DNA of 64,000 nucleotides, taken from positions 79,967-143,966 of the forward strand of contig JBBDXD010000014.1 in the NCBI GenBank assembly GCA_040902535.1, written 5' to 3'. The DNA is from Dehalococcoidia bacterium (lineage in GTDB: Bacteria > Chloroflexota > Dehalococcoidia > DSTF01 > JACRBR01). The position numbers and the translations under genes are program-made. Below are positions 8,570 to 17,641 of the stretch, one piece after another; positions within the stretch are counted from its first letter, which is position 1; each line of letters opens with the position of its first letter. The notes under the pieces were generated by a model. It made no database searches, had not been told where the DNA came from, and saw nothing but the letters and a program-made list of their open reading frames with translations.

Positions 8570-8677
8570 CACCGCCACCTCACACCTCGTCGCGTGACGC
8601 GATGGTAGCGGATTCGCCGGCGTTGATCCCGACGCGTTGCCTACGCCCGGGTGACGCCATCCGCGCGAGCTTACACG

Positions 8678-9748
8678 CTACGTCGAATGTTCAGCGTGCG
8701 CCGGGTCGCGCTCTTCCGCGACGTTGAAGCGGCGCACAAGGCGGAAGTAGGCGAGGTCCACGCGCCGGTTGCGGCCCACGACCTCGCGCAGCGGCACCGC
8801 CACGATATCCAGCCCCTGCGCGGCGGCGATAACGCCCGTGCGCTTTTCGTGCAAGAAATCGACGGCTGTGGCGCCCATGCGCGTCGCCAGCACGCGGTCG
8901 AACATCGAAGGCGAGCCGCCGCGCTGCACGTGGCCGAGCACGGTGACCCGCGCTTCCGCGCCCGTGCGAGCTTCCAGCGCCTCCGCCAGGCGCGTCCCGA
9001 TGCCGCGCGTGGCAAGCTGCGCGTGCCCGAACTGGTCCACGCGGCCCGCCGCATCGCCGGAGTCGACACCTTCGACCTTCGCGCCTTCGGCCACCACGAC
9101 GATGCTGAAGCGGCGCGACTCCATCCGGTGCTGCACGTGGTGTACGCACAGGTCGAGCGAGATCGGCTCTTCCGGAATGATGATGAGATCGGCGCCGCCG
9201 GCAATGCCCCCCGTGAGGGCGAGCCAGCCTGCATCGCGGCCCATGACTTCGACCACCATGACGCGCCGGTGCGCTTCCGCCGTCGTATGCAGCCGGTCGA
9301 GCGCTTCGCCCACAATGTCGACCGCCGAGTCGAAGCCGATGCAGTAGTCCGTCCCCCAGACGTCGTTGTCGATCGTCTTGGGGACGCCGATGACCGAGAA
9401 GCCCCGCTCAGCGAGCTTCGCCGAGACGCTGAGCGTGTCGTCGCCGCCGATCGTGATCAGCCCTTCGATCCCGCGGCGCTGCAGGTTGTCTTCGACCTGC
9501 CGCATTTCCTCCTCGTTACGCGCCGGGTTGGTGCGCGACGAACCGAGGATGGTGCCCCCCAGGTGCAGGATGCCCGCGACTTCCTCCGACGTCAGCAGCA
9601 GCGAGTTGCCGGCGCCGAGCAGCCCCGCCCAGCCCTCGCGGAAGCCGTGGACCTCGTCGCCGCGCATCCACGCCCGGTGGGCGATTGCCCGGATGGCCGC
9701 ATTGAGGCCCGGGCAGTCGCCGCCGCCCGTGAGGACTGCGATGCGCAT
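8678..9748 (-). CDS. pfp: 6-phosphofructokinase, PPi-dependent type by signature
   Basis: A 356-residue PfkA-family protein that phosphorylates fructose 6-phosphate (or reverses this). The phosphate-donor loop is LTGGGDCPGLNAAIR (6-20). Residues 101-104 are GGDD and 123-127 are PKTID: Asp104 and Lys124 are the pair found in pyrophosphate-using enzymes, whereas ATP-PFKs have Gly at both sites. The catalytic TIDND, the substrate motif MGRDAGWLA and the HVQRGGSPSMFDR block are all present. ATG at 9746-9748 follows GGAGGTGACG on the minus strand. The reading as PPi-dependent rests on these two residues alone. Confidence 0.9.
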   Translation of the reverse strand: MRIAVLTGGGDCPGLNAAIRAIAHRAWMRGDEVHGFREGWAGLLGAGNSLLLTSEEVAGILHLGGTILGSSRTNPARNEEEMRQVEDNLQRRGIEGLITIGGDDTLSVSAKLAERGFSVIGVPKTIDNDVWGTDYCIGFDSAVDIVGEALDRLHTTAEAHRRVMVVEVMGRDAGWLALTGGIAGGADLIIIPEEPISLDLCVHHVQHRMESRRFSIVVVAEGAKVEGVDSGDAAGRVDQFGHAQLATRGIGTRLAEALEARTGAEARVTVLGHVQRGGSPSMFDRVLATRMGATAVDFLHEKRTGVIAAAQGLDIVAVPLREVVGRNRRVDLAYFRLVRRFNVAEERDPAHAEHST

Positions 9749-10028
9749 GGGCGTCACCTCCGTGCGTCGATCATGCGGTCTTGCCTGCAGCATACGGGAA
9801 TCAGGAAGACCCTGAGTTCAGCCGACGAACGGACTCGGCATTGAGGGGAGCCTGAGCGTCAAGTTTCATGAGCGGCGCGTGGCGGTGTCCGGCGGCGCTA
9901 CGTTATGGTAGGACGCACACTCGAACGAACTTGACGGCTGCCCCGCCCGCCTCGGACGCGTGTTTTCGCGTTTCGGGTAGGAGGGGGAACGTGTCGTACT
10001 GCCACATAGAGCCCAGGAGGACCGCCTG

Positions 10029-10325
10029 ATGAGCGACTCGTCGTTGCTCTCCCAGTTGGAGCAGCGCACACAGCAGGTGAAGATCACGCTGGCGAACCTC
10101 GAAGCGGAGAAAACCCGCATCGAGAACCTCATCGGCCAGTTGCAGCCTCTTGTGCCGCAGTACGACGCACTCATTTCCGCCGAGAAGCTGCTCGGCGAAG
10201 CGAATATTGAACTGCACTCGTTGGCGCAGGATCGCCCGGACGAGCACCAACCGCAGCACAACGGCTGGGGTGATGCGCAGCCGCAGCAACAGGAGCAGGA
10301 GCAGGAGCATCCCTGGGGCGGCTGA
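10029..10325 (+). CDS. Small coiled-coil protein with Gln/Glu-rich tail
   Basis: A 98-residue protein. Residues about 5-50 show a heptad pattern with few helix breakers (LLSQLEQRTQQVKITLANLE and onward), so a coiled coil is likely. The last 30 residues are very rich in Gln, His and Glu and end in HPWGG. There is no membrane segment or signal. A strong AGGAGG 7 bases before the ATG supports real translation, against the longer open frames on the opposite strand. I do not recognise a family. It stands alone between the convergent pfp side and the MBL hydrolase. Confidence 0.7.
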   Translation: MSDSSLLSQLEQRTQQVKITLANLEAEKTRIENLIGQLQPLVPQYDALISAEKLLGEANIELHSLAQDRPDEHQPQHNGWGDAQPQQQEQEQEHPWGG

Positions 10326-10331
10326 ACGTTG

Positions 10332-10359
10332 GAAGCGTGAAGCGAGAGGCGGGAAGCAG
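10332..10359. repeat. Heptamer array, GAAGCNN family
   Basis: Four in-register 7-base units: GAAGCGT, GAAGCGA, GAGGCGG and GAAGCAG. The first five bases are constant except for one change; the last two vary. A single inverted unit (CCGCTTC) stands at 10429-10435. The same 5+2 architecture recurs with other cores at 18511, 51001, 51452 and 63929. Confidence 0.6.
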
Positions 10360-10490
10360 GATCAACGCCTCCGTTGAGCCGTCGGTGCAACAGGCCGTTG
10401 GTGCAATCGGCCTCCGTCCTCCGTCACACCGCTTCCCGCTACTATCACGTAGCCTATGCGCTGCCGCGGCGCTGACGTAGCATGTAATGG

Positions 10491-10512
10491 AGGCAGGAGA
10501 CACATCCTGCCT
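10491..10512. promoter_or_regulatory. Perfect inverted repeat upstream of MBL gene
   Basis: AGGCAGGA (10491-10498) and TCCTGCCT (10505-10512) are exact inverted copies around GACACA. The hairpin lies 53 bases before the start of the MBL hydrolase. It could be an operator or an mRNA leader hairpin; it lacks a T-run, so it is not a typical terminator. Confidence 0.5.
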
Positions 10513-10565
10513 TCGTCATGTCCGGCGCATCTGCATCGACCGAAGCCCTCCAGAAAGGGACAGCG

Positions 10566-11585
10566 ATGACAAGCGAAGTCGAGACGAAGCACCCCGTCCA
10601 GATCATGGACGGCCTGTTGCAACTCAAAGTCCCGATCCCCAACAACCCGCTCGGGTGGGTGCTCCCGTACCTCATCGAGGGGCACGACGGCTGGACGCTC
10701 GTCGACTCCGGGTGGAACGTGCCGGAGGCGTGGGATGCTCTGGAACAGCAACTGCGCGACGCCGGAGTAACGTTCGACAAGCTGAAGACGCTGCTGGTCA
10801 CGCACATCCATCCCGACCACTACGGGCTTGCCGGGCGCGTGAAGGAGCATAGCGGCGCCAAGGTCATCGTCCACCAGCGCGAACGCGATCTGATCCGTTC
10901 GCGCTACCGTGATCCGTCGCAACTGCTGGCGACGATGGGCGACTGGCTGATCATGAACGGCGTGCCGAGAAGTTCGATGGAAGACCTCAAGGCGTCGGCG
11001 ATGCCGGTGCGCGCGTATGTGGACCCCGTCGAACCCGATGAGGTCGTGTGGGGCGGCGAACGCCTGCCGATCGGCCGCTTCGAGTTCGAGGTGTGGTGGA
11101 CGCCCGGGCATTCGCCCGGCCACATCTGCTTTCTCGAGCGCGGCAAGAAGTTCATTCTCACGGGGGACCACGTGCTCCCCACGATCACGCCGAACATCAG
11201 CCTGCATCCGCAGCAGCAGGGCAACCCGCTGGGCGACTACATCGCATCGCTCGAACGGCTTGAGGATCTCGACGTCGAACAGGTGCTTCCCGCGCACGAG
11301 TTCATGTTCAACGACCTGAAGGCGCGCCTCCGCAGCATCGAGTTGCACCATCGCGAGCGGCTGGACGAGATGATCGCCGCGATCGGGCGCGCCCAAAAAA
11401 CTGCGTACGATGTCGCGGCGAAGGTGAAATGGGCGACGGGCGACTTCAGCACCTTCTCTTCGTGGATGCAGCGTGCCGCGATCGGTGAGACGATCGCACA
11501 CCTGGACTACCTGGTGATCGAAGGCGTGCTGGCGAAGTTCATGCAGGAAGGTGTGCAGTACTACAAGAAATCTGGCAATGACTGA
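10566..11585 (+). CDS. MBL-fold metallo-hydrolase
   Basis: A 339-residue metallo-beta-lactamase-fold protein. The dinuclear metal site is visible: THIHPDHYG (H80, H82, D84, H85), GHSPGH (about 182-187), LTGDHV for the bridging Asp and LPAHE for the last His. The C-terminal extension of about 90 residues is helical and typical of the hydroxyacylglutathione-hydrolase/'MBL-fold' group. Start ATG 10566 has AAAGGGA upstream; an earlier in-frame ATG at 10518 has none. It overlaps ogt by 8 bases, so the two are co-transcribed. Thioester or lactone hydrolysis is plausible; the substrate is unknown. Confidence 0.88.
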   Translation: MTSEVETKHPVQIMDGLLQLKVPIPNNPLGWVLPYLIEGHDGWTLVDSGWNVPEAWDALEQQLRDAGVTFDKLKTLLVTHIHPDHYGLAGRVKEHSGAKVIVHQRERDLIRSRYRDPSQLLATMGDWLIMNGVPRSSMEDLKASAMPVRAYVDPVEPDEVVWGGERLPIGRFEFEVWWTPGHSPGHICFLERGKKFILTGDHVLPTITPNISLHPQQQGNPLGDYIASLERLEDLDVEQVLPAHEFMFNDLKARLRSIELHHRERLDEMIAAIGRAQKTAYDVAAKVKWATGDFSTFSSWMQRAAIGETIAHLDYLVIEGVLAKFMQEGVQYYKKSGND

Positions 11586-12102
11586 GCTGTCTGTCGCGTA
11601 CTACACGCACGCCAGCACGGCCGTCGGTCCGTTGCTGATCGCGGGCGACCGCTGCAGCCTCATGGCCATCAAGTTCGACGTCGAGGTGTACCAGATCGCT
11701 CGGGAAGTCGAGCGGCTCTACGACGAACTGCGCCAACGTTTCGTGCTGGAGCGCGACGATGCGCGGATGGCGGGCGTCGTACAACAGGTGGTCGACTACG
11801 TCGAAGGCAAACGGACGAAGTTCAAACTGTCCCTCGATCTGTCGTTCCTGACGCCGTTTCAACAGGCGGTACTGCTCGAGTGCGCACGCATCCCCCGCGG
11901 CGAGATCGCGAGTTACGCCGAACTCGCGCGGCGCGTCGGCAAGCCGCTGGCGTTTCGCGCCGTCGGCAACACCATGCGCATCAATCCGATCCCGATCGTC
12001 ATCCCATGCCATCGCGTCGTGGCGAGCGACGGCATCGGCGGCTACGGGGGTGGGCTGGCCGTCAAGCGGCAACTGCTCGCGCTCGAAGGCGTGTCGATCT
12101 AA
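11578..12102 (+). CDS. ogt: Methylated-DNA--protein-cysteine methyltransferase
   Basis: A 174-residue suicide repair protein that moves O6-alkyl groups from guanine to its own Cys. The active-site motif IPCHRVV is present (Cys about residue 144), preceded by the DNA-recognition helix region TPFQQAVLLECARIPRGE and SYAELARRVGKPLAFRAVG with the Arg finger, and followed by GIGGYGGGLAVKRQLLALEG. The N-terminal half is divergent, as in Ogt. The ATG lies inside the end of the MBL gene. Expected role: direct reversal of alkylation damage. Confidence 0.93.
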   Translation: MTELSVAYYTHASTAVGPLLIAGDRCSLMAIKFDVEVYQIAREVERLYDELRQRFVLERDDARMAGVVQQVVDYVEGKRTKFKLSLDLSFLTPFQQAVLLECARIPRGEIASYAELARRVGKPLAFRAVGNTMRINPIPIVIPCHRVVASDGIGGYGGGLAVKRQLLALEGVSI

Positions 12103-12239
12103 CTTCGCCTCTGTTTCTCGCGCGGCCCGTGCCTGCTTCACCGCGCCGGCCGCGTCGGCCCAAGATCGCGCAGGCGCTCAACCTTCGTCCAATGATCACG
12201 CAGGACGCGTGTGCGACGGCGAGCGCGGGGGAGCTTCGC

Positions 12240-13976
12240 ATGCACAGGCCACTCGCGCTACTGGCGGCGGTCGTCTTCTTGGTGGCCGCAGGATCCGTCT
12301 CTTCCGTCGTTCCACGCGTCACCGAAGCGGCGCCGGTGTTCAACGAGGCGGCTTGCGACGACCGCGCGTTATCGCCGGAAGGCTTTGACAGATCAAGGAT
12401 GCGCTGCGGATTCGTCACGGTTGAAGAGTCGAGCCGCAGCGATACCCGAATGATCGACATCTGGGCGGTCGTGATCGAGGCAACCTCGCCGAACCCTGAG
12501 CCCGATCCCATCGTCTTCCTGCCTGGCGGCCCCGGACAACCGGGGGTCGACTTCGCGGCGTACTCCTCGGAGTGGTACAGCCAGGCGCTCGACGACCGTG
12601 ATTTCATCTGATTTCATCGCGTTCGATTTCCGTGGCACGGGACTATCCGGAAAGCTCGCGTGTACGGAATACGACTCGGTGCTCGCTGATGCGCTCAAGG
12701 AAAAGCTGACCGAACAGCAGACGGACATGCGATACGACGCAGCGATGGACTTGTGTCTGGAGCGCTACGCGGCGGACGGTGTCGATCTCAGCACCTACGA
12801 TAGCGCGACGATCGTCGAGGACATGGTCGAGTTGATGACAGCGCTCGGATACGACGAGTGGAACCTGATCGGCGGTTCGTATGGCACGCGGCTAGCACTC
12901 ACGGCGGTGCGCGATGCGCCGGAGCACATCCGCAGCGCTGTGCTCGATGCGCGTCGCGCCGGTGATCGATGTCGACGTCGAGCGCATAGCGTTGTTCGAG
13001 TCCAAGCTGAATGAGCTTTGGGACGCATGCCTGGCGGACGCGGAATGCGGTGGCGCGTACCCGGCCATCGAGCAGACATTCTGGGACCTTGTCGCGCGGG
13101 CGAACGCGAATCCGATCGCCGTTCAAGCAACGGCACCCGATGGCACGCCGGTGGATGTCGAGATCGACGGATCCGCCATCATCGAGGGCACATTCCGTCG
13201 CGATGTGGGACACCTCGCTGTTGCCGCTCATACCGTTCGCGATCGACGACATTGCCCGCGGGAACACGGGCGTGCTCAGCCAGGTCACATCCCAGCTGTT
13301 GTTCCAGGATTTCGGCATCGCCACCGGCATGTTCTGGAGCGTGCAATGTAATGAGGAGTGGCCGTTCTATACGGCGGCGGCCGTCCGCGCGGCGACGGAG
13401 GGGGTGCGAGAAGAAGTCATCGAAGCGGGGATCGGTGGCGCGACGAGTCCCGCCGCGGTCGACGAACTGCAAGCGCTCTGCGAAGAGCTGAGCACCCCGG
13501 ATCCGGATGCGATCGAACGTCAGGCCGTAACGAGTTCGATACCGACATTGATCCTCGCCGGGGAATTCGACACCAACACTCCGACGGAGTTCGGCGAGGT
13601 GGCCGCGGAGACGCTCTCGAACAGTTATCTGATCGAGGTGCCATCGTCGGGCCACTTCGTGACGTTCCCGCGGCAGGAGTGTACGAATCCGCTGATCGCG
13701 GCGTTTTTCGCCGCGCCGCAGCGGCGTCCCGATGATTCATGCGTGCAGGCGATCCCGCCGGTGGACTTCATCGTGGCCGGTGAGGAAGCCGCACCGTCCC
13801 CAACGCCTGCCGGTCCGCCGACGCCGCCGGAACCTGTGGGCGTGATCACCGCGCCTGACACTGGCACTGGCCAACTCATGCGCGACGATCGGCCGTCGTG
13901 GGTCCTGTCGGCGATGGCGCTCTTGGGGATGTCACTGCTGGTGCTCGGTTCGAAGCGCGGGGTTCGCGGCCGGTAA
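12240..13976 (+). pseudogene. Secreted alpha/beta hydrolase (TAP-like), frameshifted
   Basis: The parts of one secreted alpha/beta hydrolase are spread over three frames. Part 1 (12240-12611) has a signal peptide (MHRPLALLAAVVFLVAAG) and the oxyanion motif VFLPGGPGQPG. Part 2 (about 12612-12950) has AFDFRGTGLSG and the nucleophile elbow GGSYGTRLAL. Part 3 (about 12950-13200) is a Cys-containing cap region. Part 4 (about 13200-13976) has ILAGEFDTNTP (Asp), SSGHFVTF (His) and a C-terminal anchor. The first break is a 10-base tandem duplication (TGATTTCATC at 12599-12608 and 12609-12618); the others, near 12950 and 13200, look like single-base indels. All catalytic residues persist, so the decay is recent or partly sequence error. 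The family is the tripeptidyl-aminopeptidase-like hydrolases. The tail has APDTG, a hydrophobic span and a basic end, like a sortase signal. Confidence 0.8.
12599..12618. repeat. 10-bp tandem duplication causing frameshift
   Basis: TGATTTCATC occurs twice back to back. Removing one copy restores the reading ALDDRDFIAFDFRGTGLSG, exactly what the hydrolase family needs, so the second copy is the mutation. Confidence 0.85.
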
Positions 13977-14029
13977 TAGTCCCGCCGCCCGGTGCTGTGC
14001 GCAGCCAGTCCCTCCGGCGCGTACCTCTG

Positions 14030-14659
14030 TCAGCTACTCAGATCGGCGCCGTCCGTCGAAGGGGCGGGCTTTGGCGGGGCGGGTGGCGTATAGGTGGCCG
14101 TGCTGGGACGGCGCGGGCGCGTCAGGCGAGATGGCTGCTGGGCGGGAGACGGCGCGCCAACTCCCGACGATGCGTCGGCGGCGACCGGCTGAGGACGCTG
14201 AGGCATCGCTTGCGGGCCGCGGTCGGCGCCGCAGTACGGGCACACCACCCAGCGCGCCAGCAGCGGCTTCTGGCACGACTCACAGGGTATGCGCAGCGTC
14301 GAGCGGCAGTACGGGCAGGCCACGAACGCGTCCTCGATCCGGCGCCGGCACGACGGGCACGTCGCCTGCTCCTGGATCTCGTGCAGAAGCGCCTCGGCTT
14401 CGAGCTGGCGGTCGTAGCGGTCAGCAATCGTGTCTTTCGGCCGCAGGATCAGGTACAGGAACATGCCGGGCAGGTTGAAGACGAGCACCGTGAGCACCGA
14501 TACAGTCTGCGTGAGCGGGTCGCGTGTGCGCGAAGCAATGTCGCGGTAGGTCCACACGAGCGCCGCGATCCACATGACGATCAAGTAGGCGACCATGATG
14601 ATCACCGCTATCGTCAGGGCGTCTTGCCAGACGCCGTCATCCCAGATCGCGAGCAGCAT
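14030..14659 (-). CDS. Membrane protein with double zinc ribbon
   Basis: A 209-residue protein. Two hydrophobic segments lie at about 14-36 and 50-72, ending in YLILRPKDTIADRYDR. A cytoplasmic double zinc ribbon follows, with CPSCRRRIEDAFVACPYC and CESCQKPLLARWVVCPYC, that is four C-x2-C knuckles. The tail of about 60 residues is Pro/Ala/Ser-rich and disordered. The phospholipase-D-like N-terminal 'PLDc' membrane motif FNLPGMFLYLILRP is common in this group. A GAGGGAGAAG site precedes the ATG. It may be a membrane scaffold or sensor; the function is not known. Confidence 0.8.
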   Translation of the reverse strand: MLLAIWDDGVWQDALTIAVIIMVAYLIVMWIAALVWTYRDIASRTRDPLTQTVSVLTVLVFNLPGMFLYLILRPKDTIADRYDRQLEAEALLHEIQEQATCPSCRRRIEDAFVACPYCRSTLRIPCESCQKPLLARWVVCPYCGADRGPQAMPQRPQPVAADASSGVGAPSPAQQPSRLTRPRRPSTATYTPPAPPKPAPSTDGADLSS

Positions 14660-14842
14660 GTGCTTCTCCCTCGCTACGGCGGCGGTGCGGGGCCGCCGGC
14701 CGTGATCCCGCCGATTATATCAGCATTGCGATGCCATCCCGTCTCAAGCGAGCATCACAAATGGGCCGTCAACCATAGGACGATCCGTCATCGTCGTCCG
14801 ATGCCTGTCTGCCGGCCATGGCGCTGGATACCCTGAGAGACG

Positions 14843-17098
14843 ATGCCCACGACGGTCGATCACATCCTTGGAGAACTGAATCCACCGCAGCGAGAGGCCG
14901 TCACGGCGACGCTCGGGCCACTGCTGATCCTGGCGGGCCCGGGGTCTGGCAAGACCCGCGTCATCGCCCACCGGATAGCCTATCTCGTCGAGCACGAGGA
15001 GGTGGAGCCGTGGCGTATCGTCGCGGTGACGTTCACGAACAAGGCCGCGCGCGAGATGCGCGGCCGCGTCGTATCACACCTCGACGAACGCGCGAGCGAG
15101 GTGATGCTGGGCACGTTTCACTCGATCTGCGCCCGCATTCTGCGCATCGACGGGCAACGGATCGGGCTCGATCGGTCATTCAATATCTACGATGACGCCG
15201 ACCAGATGGCGCTCATGAAGCGCGTCGCCGACGCCCTTGCGATCGACACGCGCGCGATCAAGGAGCGGGCGATCCTGTCGGCGATCTCGCAGGCGAAGAG
15301 CGAACTGATCACGCCGTCTGACTACGCATCGAAGACGCACGACTGGTTCACGGAGGTCATCGCGCGGGCATACGAGCGTTACCAGCAGATGCTCGCGGAG
15401 AACAGCGCGCTCGACTTCGACGACCTGATCGTGAAAACCGTGCAGCTTCTGCAGGACGACGAGCACACCCGCCGCAAGTACCAGGATCGATTCCTGCACG
15501 TGCTCGTAGACGAGTTCCAGGACACGAACGTGGCGCAGTACCAGCTCGCACGGCTGTTCGCGGCGTTTCACGGCAACATCTGCGTCGTCGGCGACCCGGA
15601 CCAGTCGATCTACTCGTGGCGCAGCGCCGATATCCGCAACATCCTCAACTTCGAGCGCGACTTCCCGAATGCGAAGATCGTGCTGCTCGAGCAGAACTAT
15701 CGCTCGACGCAGACGATCCTCGATGCCGCACACGCCGTGATCGCCGGCAACAAGCAGCGCAAAGAGAAGTCGCTCTGGACCGACCGCGGCGCCGGCCAGC
15801 CGATCTGCGTGTACGAGGCGTACGACGAGCAGGAAGAGGCCCAATTCGCCGCAGACGAGATAGCCGGGCTGCTGCGCAACGGGCACGACGAGCGTGACTT
15901 CGCGGTGATGTATCGCACGAACGCCCAGTCGCGAGCGCTCGAAGAGGCGCTGATCCGGGCCGGCATCCGCTACCAACTCGTCGGCGGCACGCGATTCTAC
16001 GAGCGCCGCGAAGTCAAGGACGTGCTGGCCTACATGCGGCTCGTCCACAATCCATATGACGTCGTGAGCTTCGCGCGCGTCGTGAACGTGCCGGGCCGCG
16101 GCATCGGCGACAAGACGATGGAACAGCTCGAGCTGTGGGCGGGGCGCCTCGGCATGCCGCTGTACACCGCGCTGCAAATCCTCTCGGCGCAACAGGGCGG
16201 CAACCACGAGCACGAGGCCGCGAAGCTGGAACCGCACCCCGTAGGCACGCGGCAGGCCAACGCGCTGGTCAGTTTTCTGGAGATGCTCGACGAGTTGATC
16301 GACGTCGCAGCGAAGAACAACGTTTCGACGTTGATCGATGGCGTGCTCGAACGCACGCAGTACCGCAAGTGGCTGTTTGCATCCGCAGAGGACGACCTCG
16401 AGGCGGAGGAGCGCTGGGCGAACGTCGAGGAACTGCGCAACGTCGCAAGCGACTACGACGGCCTGGCGGCGGGCCACGGACTGGTGTCGTTCCTCGAAGA
16501 CGTGGCGTTGATCTCAGACGCCGACACGATCGACGACACCGAGGACGACGGCGGGCGGGTGACGCTGATTACGCTGCACTCGGCCAAGGGGCTGGAATAC
16601 CCGGTCGTGTTCATGATCGCCATGGAGGAAGGCGTGCTGCCGCACGTGCGGTCGTTCGACGATCCCTCGCAGATGGAGGAGGAACGGCGACTCGCGTACG
16701 TCGGCATGACGCGCGCAAAGTCGCGACTGTACCTGCTGCGTTCGTTCCGCCGCTACGGGATCGGCATGTCGACGCACAACCCGCCTTCGCGGTTCCTGCG
16801 CGACATCCCCTCCGAGTTGATCACGGCGAAGTCGGCGGTGTCGGAGGCGTCGGGGACGCAGGCCGAGCGCGGCCAGTTGCGCTACCGCGCAGCCGAGCGC
16901 GTTCGCGAACGCGACACCGCGGATGCCGACGCAGCGTTCTTCTCGGGCGGCGAGCGCGTGCGTCATCCGCGCTTCGGCGAGGGGATCGTCGTCGCAGCGG
17001 TGACGAAGGGCGACGACCAGGAGCTGACGATCGCGTTTAAGGGCGAGGCCGGAATGAAGAAGCTGATGCTGTCGTTCGCGCCGTTGGAGCGGATGTGA
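14843..17098 (+). CDS. pcrA: UvrD/PcrA-type DNA helicase
   Basis: A 751-residue superfamily 1A 3'-5' helicase acting in repair and in clearing recombination intermediates. Motifs in order: Q motif LNPPQREAV (12-20), Walker A AGPGSGKT (31-38), motif Ia FTNKAAREM, Walker B DEFQDTN, motif III GDPDQSIYSWR, motif IV QNYRST, motif V LHSAKGLEYPVV and motif VI AYVGMTRAK. The C-terminal RVRHPRFGEGIV segment is the Tudor-like RNA-polymerase contact of PcrA/UvrD. Length is normal. ATG at 14843 has GAGAGA upstream. It is transcribed alone. Confidence 0.95.
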   Translation: MPTTVDHILGELNPPQREAVTATLGPLLILAGPGSGKTRVIAHRIAYLVEHEEVEPWRIVAVTFTNKAAREMRGRVVSHLDERASEVMLGTFHSICARILRIDGQRIGLDRSFNIYDDADQMALMKRVADALAIDTRAIKERAILSAISQAKSELITPSDYASKTHDWFTEVIARAYERYQQMLAENSALDFDDLIVKTVQLLQDDEHTRRKYQDRFLHVLVDEFQDTNVAQYQLARLFAAFHGNICVVGDPDQSIYSWRSADIRNILNFERDFPNAKIVLLEQNYRSTQTILDAAHAVIAGNKQRKEKSLWTDRGAGQPICVYEAYDEQEEAQFAADEIAGLLRNGHDERDFAVMYRTNAQSRALEEALIRAGIRYQLVGGTRFYERREVKDVLAYMRLVHNPYDVVSFARVVNVPGRGIGDKTMEQLELWAGRLGMPLYTALQILSAQQGGNHEHEAAKLEPHPVGTRQANALVSFLEMLDELIDVAAKNNVSTLIDGVLERTQYRKWLFASAEDDLEAEERWANVEELRNVASDYDGLAAGHGLVSFLEDVALISDADTIDDTEDDGGRVTLITLHSAKGLEYPVVFMIAMEEGVLPHVRSFDDPSQMEEERRLAYVGMTRAKSRLYLLRSFRRYGIGMSTHNPPSRFLRDIPSELITAKSAVSEASGTQAERGQLRYRAAERVRERDTADADAAFFSGGERVRHPRFGEGIVVAAVTKGDDQELTIAFKGEAGMKKLMLSFAPLERM

Positions 17099-17104
17099 TC
17101 GTCA

Positions 17105-17635
17105 TCACGGCGCTAAAGCCGTACGCTTGAGCAAACTCTTCTTGAAGTCTGCAACGTCGCCGGTTGACCGGCAGCGCACGACCTTCTCTGCGTAGTCCGC
17201 TAGCAACTGCACTGTCTCCGCTCGCTGCCTTCGCGCCGTGCGCCGATTGTAATCAAGGAAGCTCGCGAGCCGGCGCCAACCGCGGTGGACGTTCGTCCGC
17301 GCGAGTTCCGCACGCACGTGTCGCTTGACGATGCGGGCGAGGCATGCACGGAGCGGTACGTCCAGCCACGCGATCGCATCGGCCTCGTCCAGCAGCGGTC
17401 TGAGCCATGCGTCGTGGTAAGCGCCCTCCGTGACCCACCCCGGCAGCGATCGTATCTCGTCGACGCGGGCGACGATCTCGTCGTGCGGGCGTTCGCCTTT
17501 CTCAACGTCGTACACGACGAAATCGAGGTCATGCGCCACAACGGCGAACGTATCACCGATCCAGCGCGCAAGCGTCGTCTTGCCGCTGCCCGCAATGCCG
17601 ATGACGTGCACTTTGACGCTGCCGTCGCGAGTCAC
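17105..17635 (-). CDS. P-loop kinase, adenylate-kinase-like
   Basis: A 176-residue single-domain P-loop protein. Walker A is IGIAGSGKTTLARWIG (about 12-27) and a DLDFVVYDVEKGERPHDEIV segment follows where substrates bind in adenylate- and shikimate-kinase folds; LPGWVTEGAYHDAWL and an Arg-rich lid (HRGWRRLASFLDYNRRTARRQR) come later. It resembles the proteins labelled 'topology modulation protein' or FlaR-like kinases; the phosphate acceptor is unknown. The GTG start at 17633-17635 comes 6 bases after the pfkB stop, so the two kinases share a transcript. Confidence 0.75.
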   Translation of the reverse strand: MTRDGSVKVHVIGIAGSGKTTLARWIGDTFAVVAHDLDFVVYDVEKGERPHDEIVARVDEIRSLPGWVTEGAYHDAWLRPLLDEADAIAWLDVPLRACLARIVKRHVRAELARTNVHRGWRRLASFLDYNRRTARRQRAETVQLLADYAEKVVRCRSTGDVADFKKSLLKRTALAP

Positions 17636-17641
17636 CCTCTC

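Noticed and set aside
15176..16477. 433-codon open frame opposite pcrA
   Set aside because: Composition (HDVV, LVR, REQ repeats) is that of an antisense shadow, and no family motif is present, while PcrA motifs are complete.
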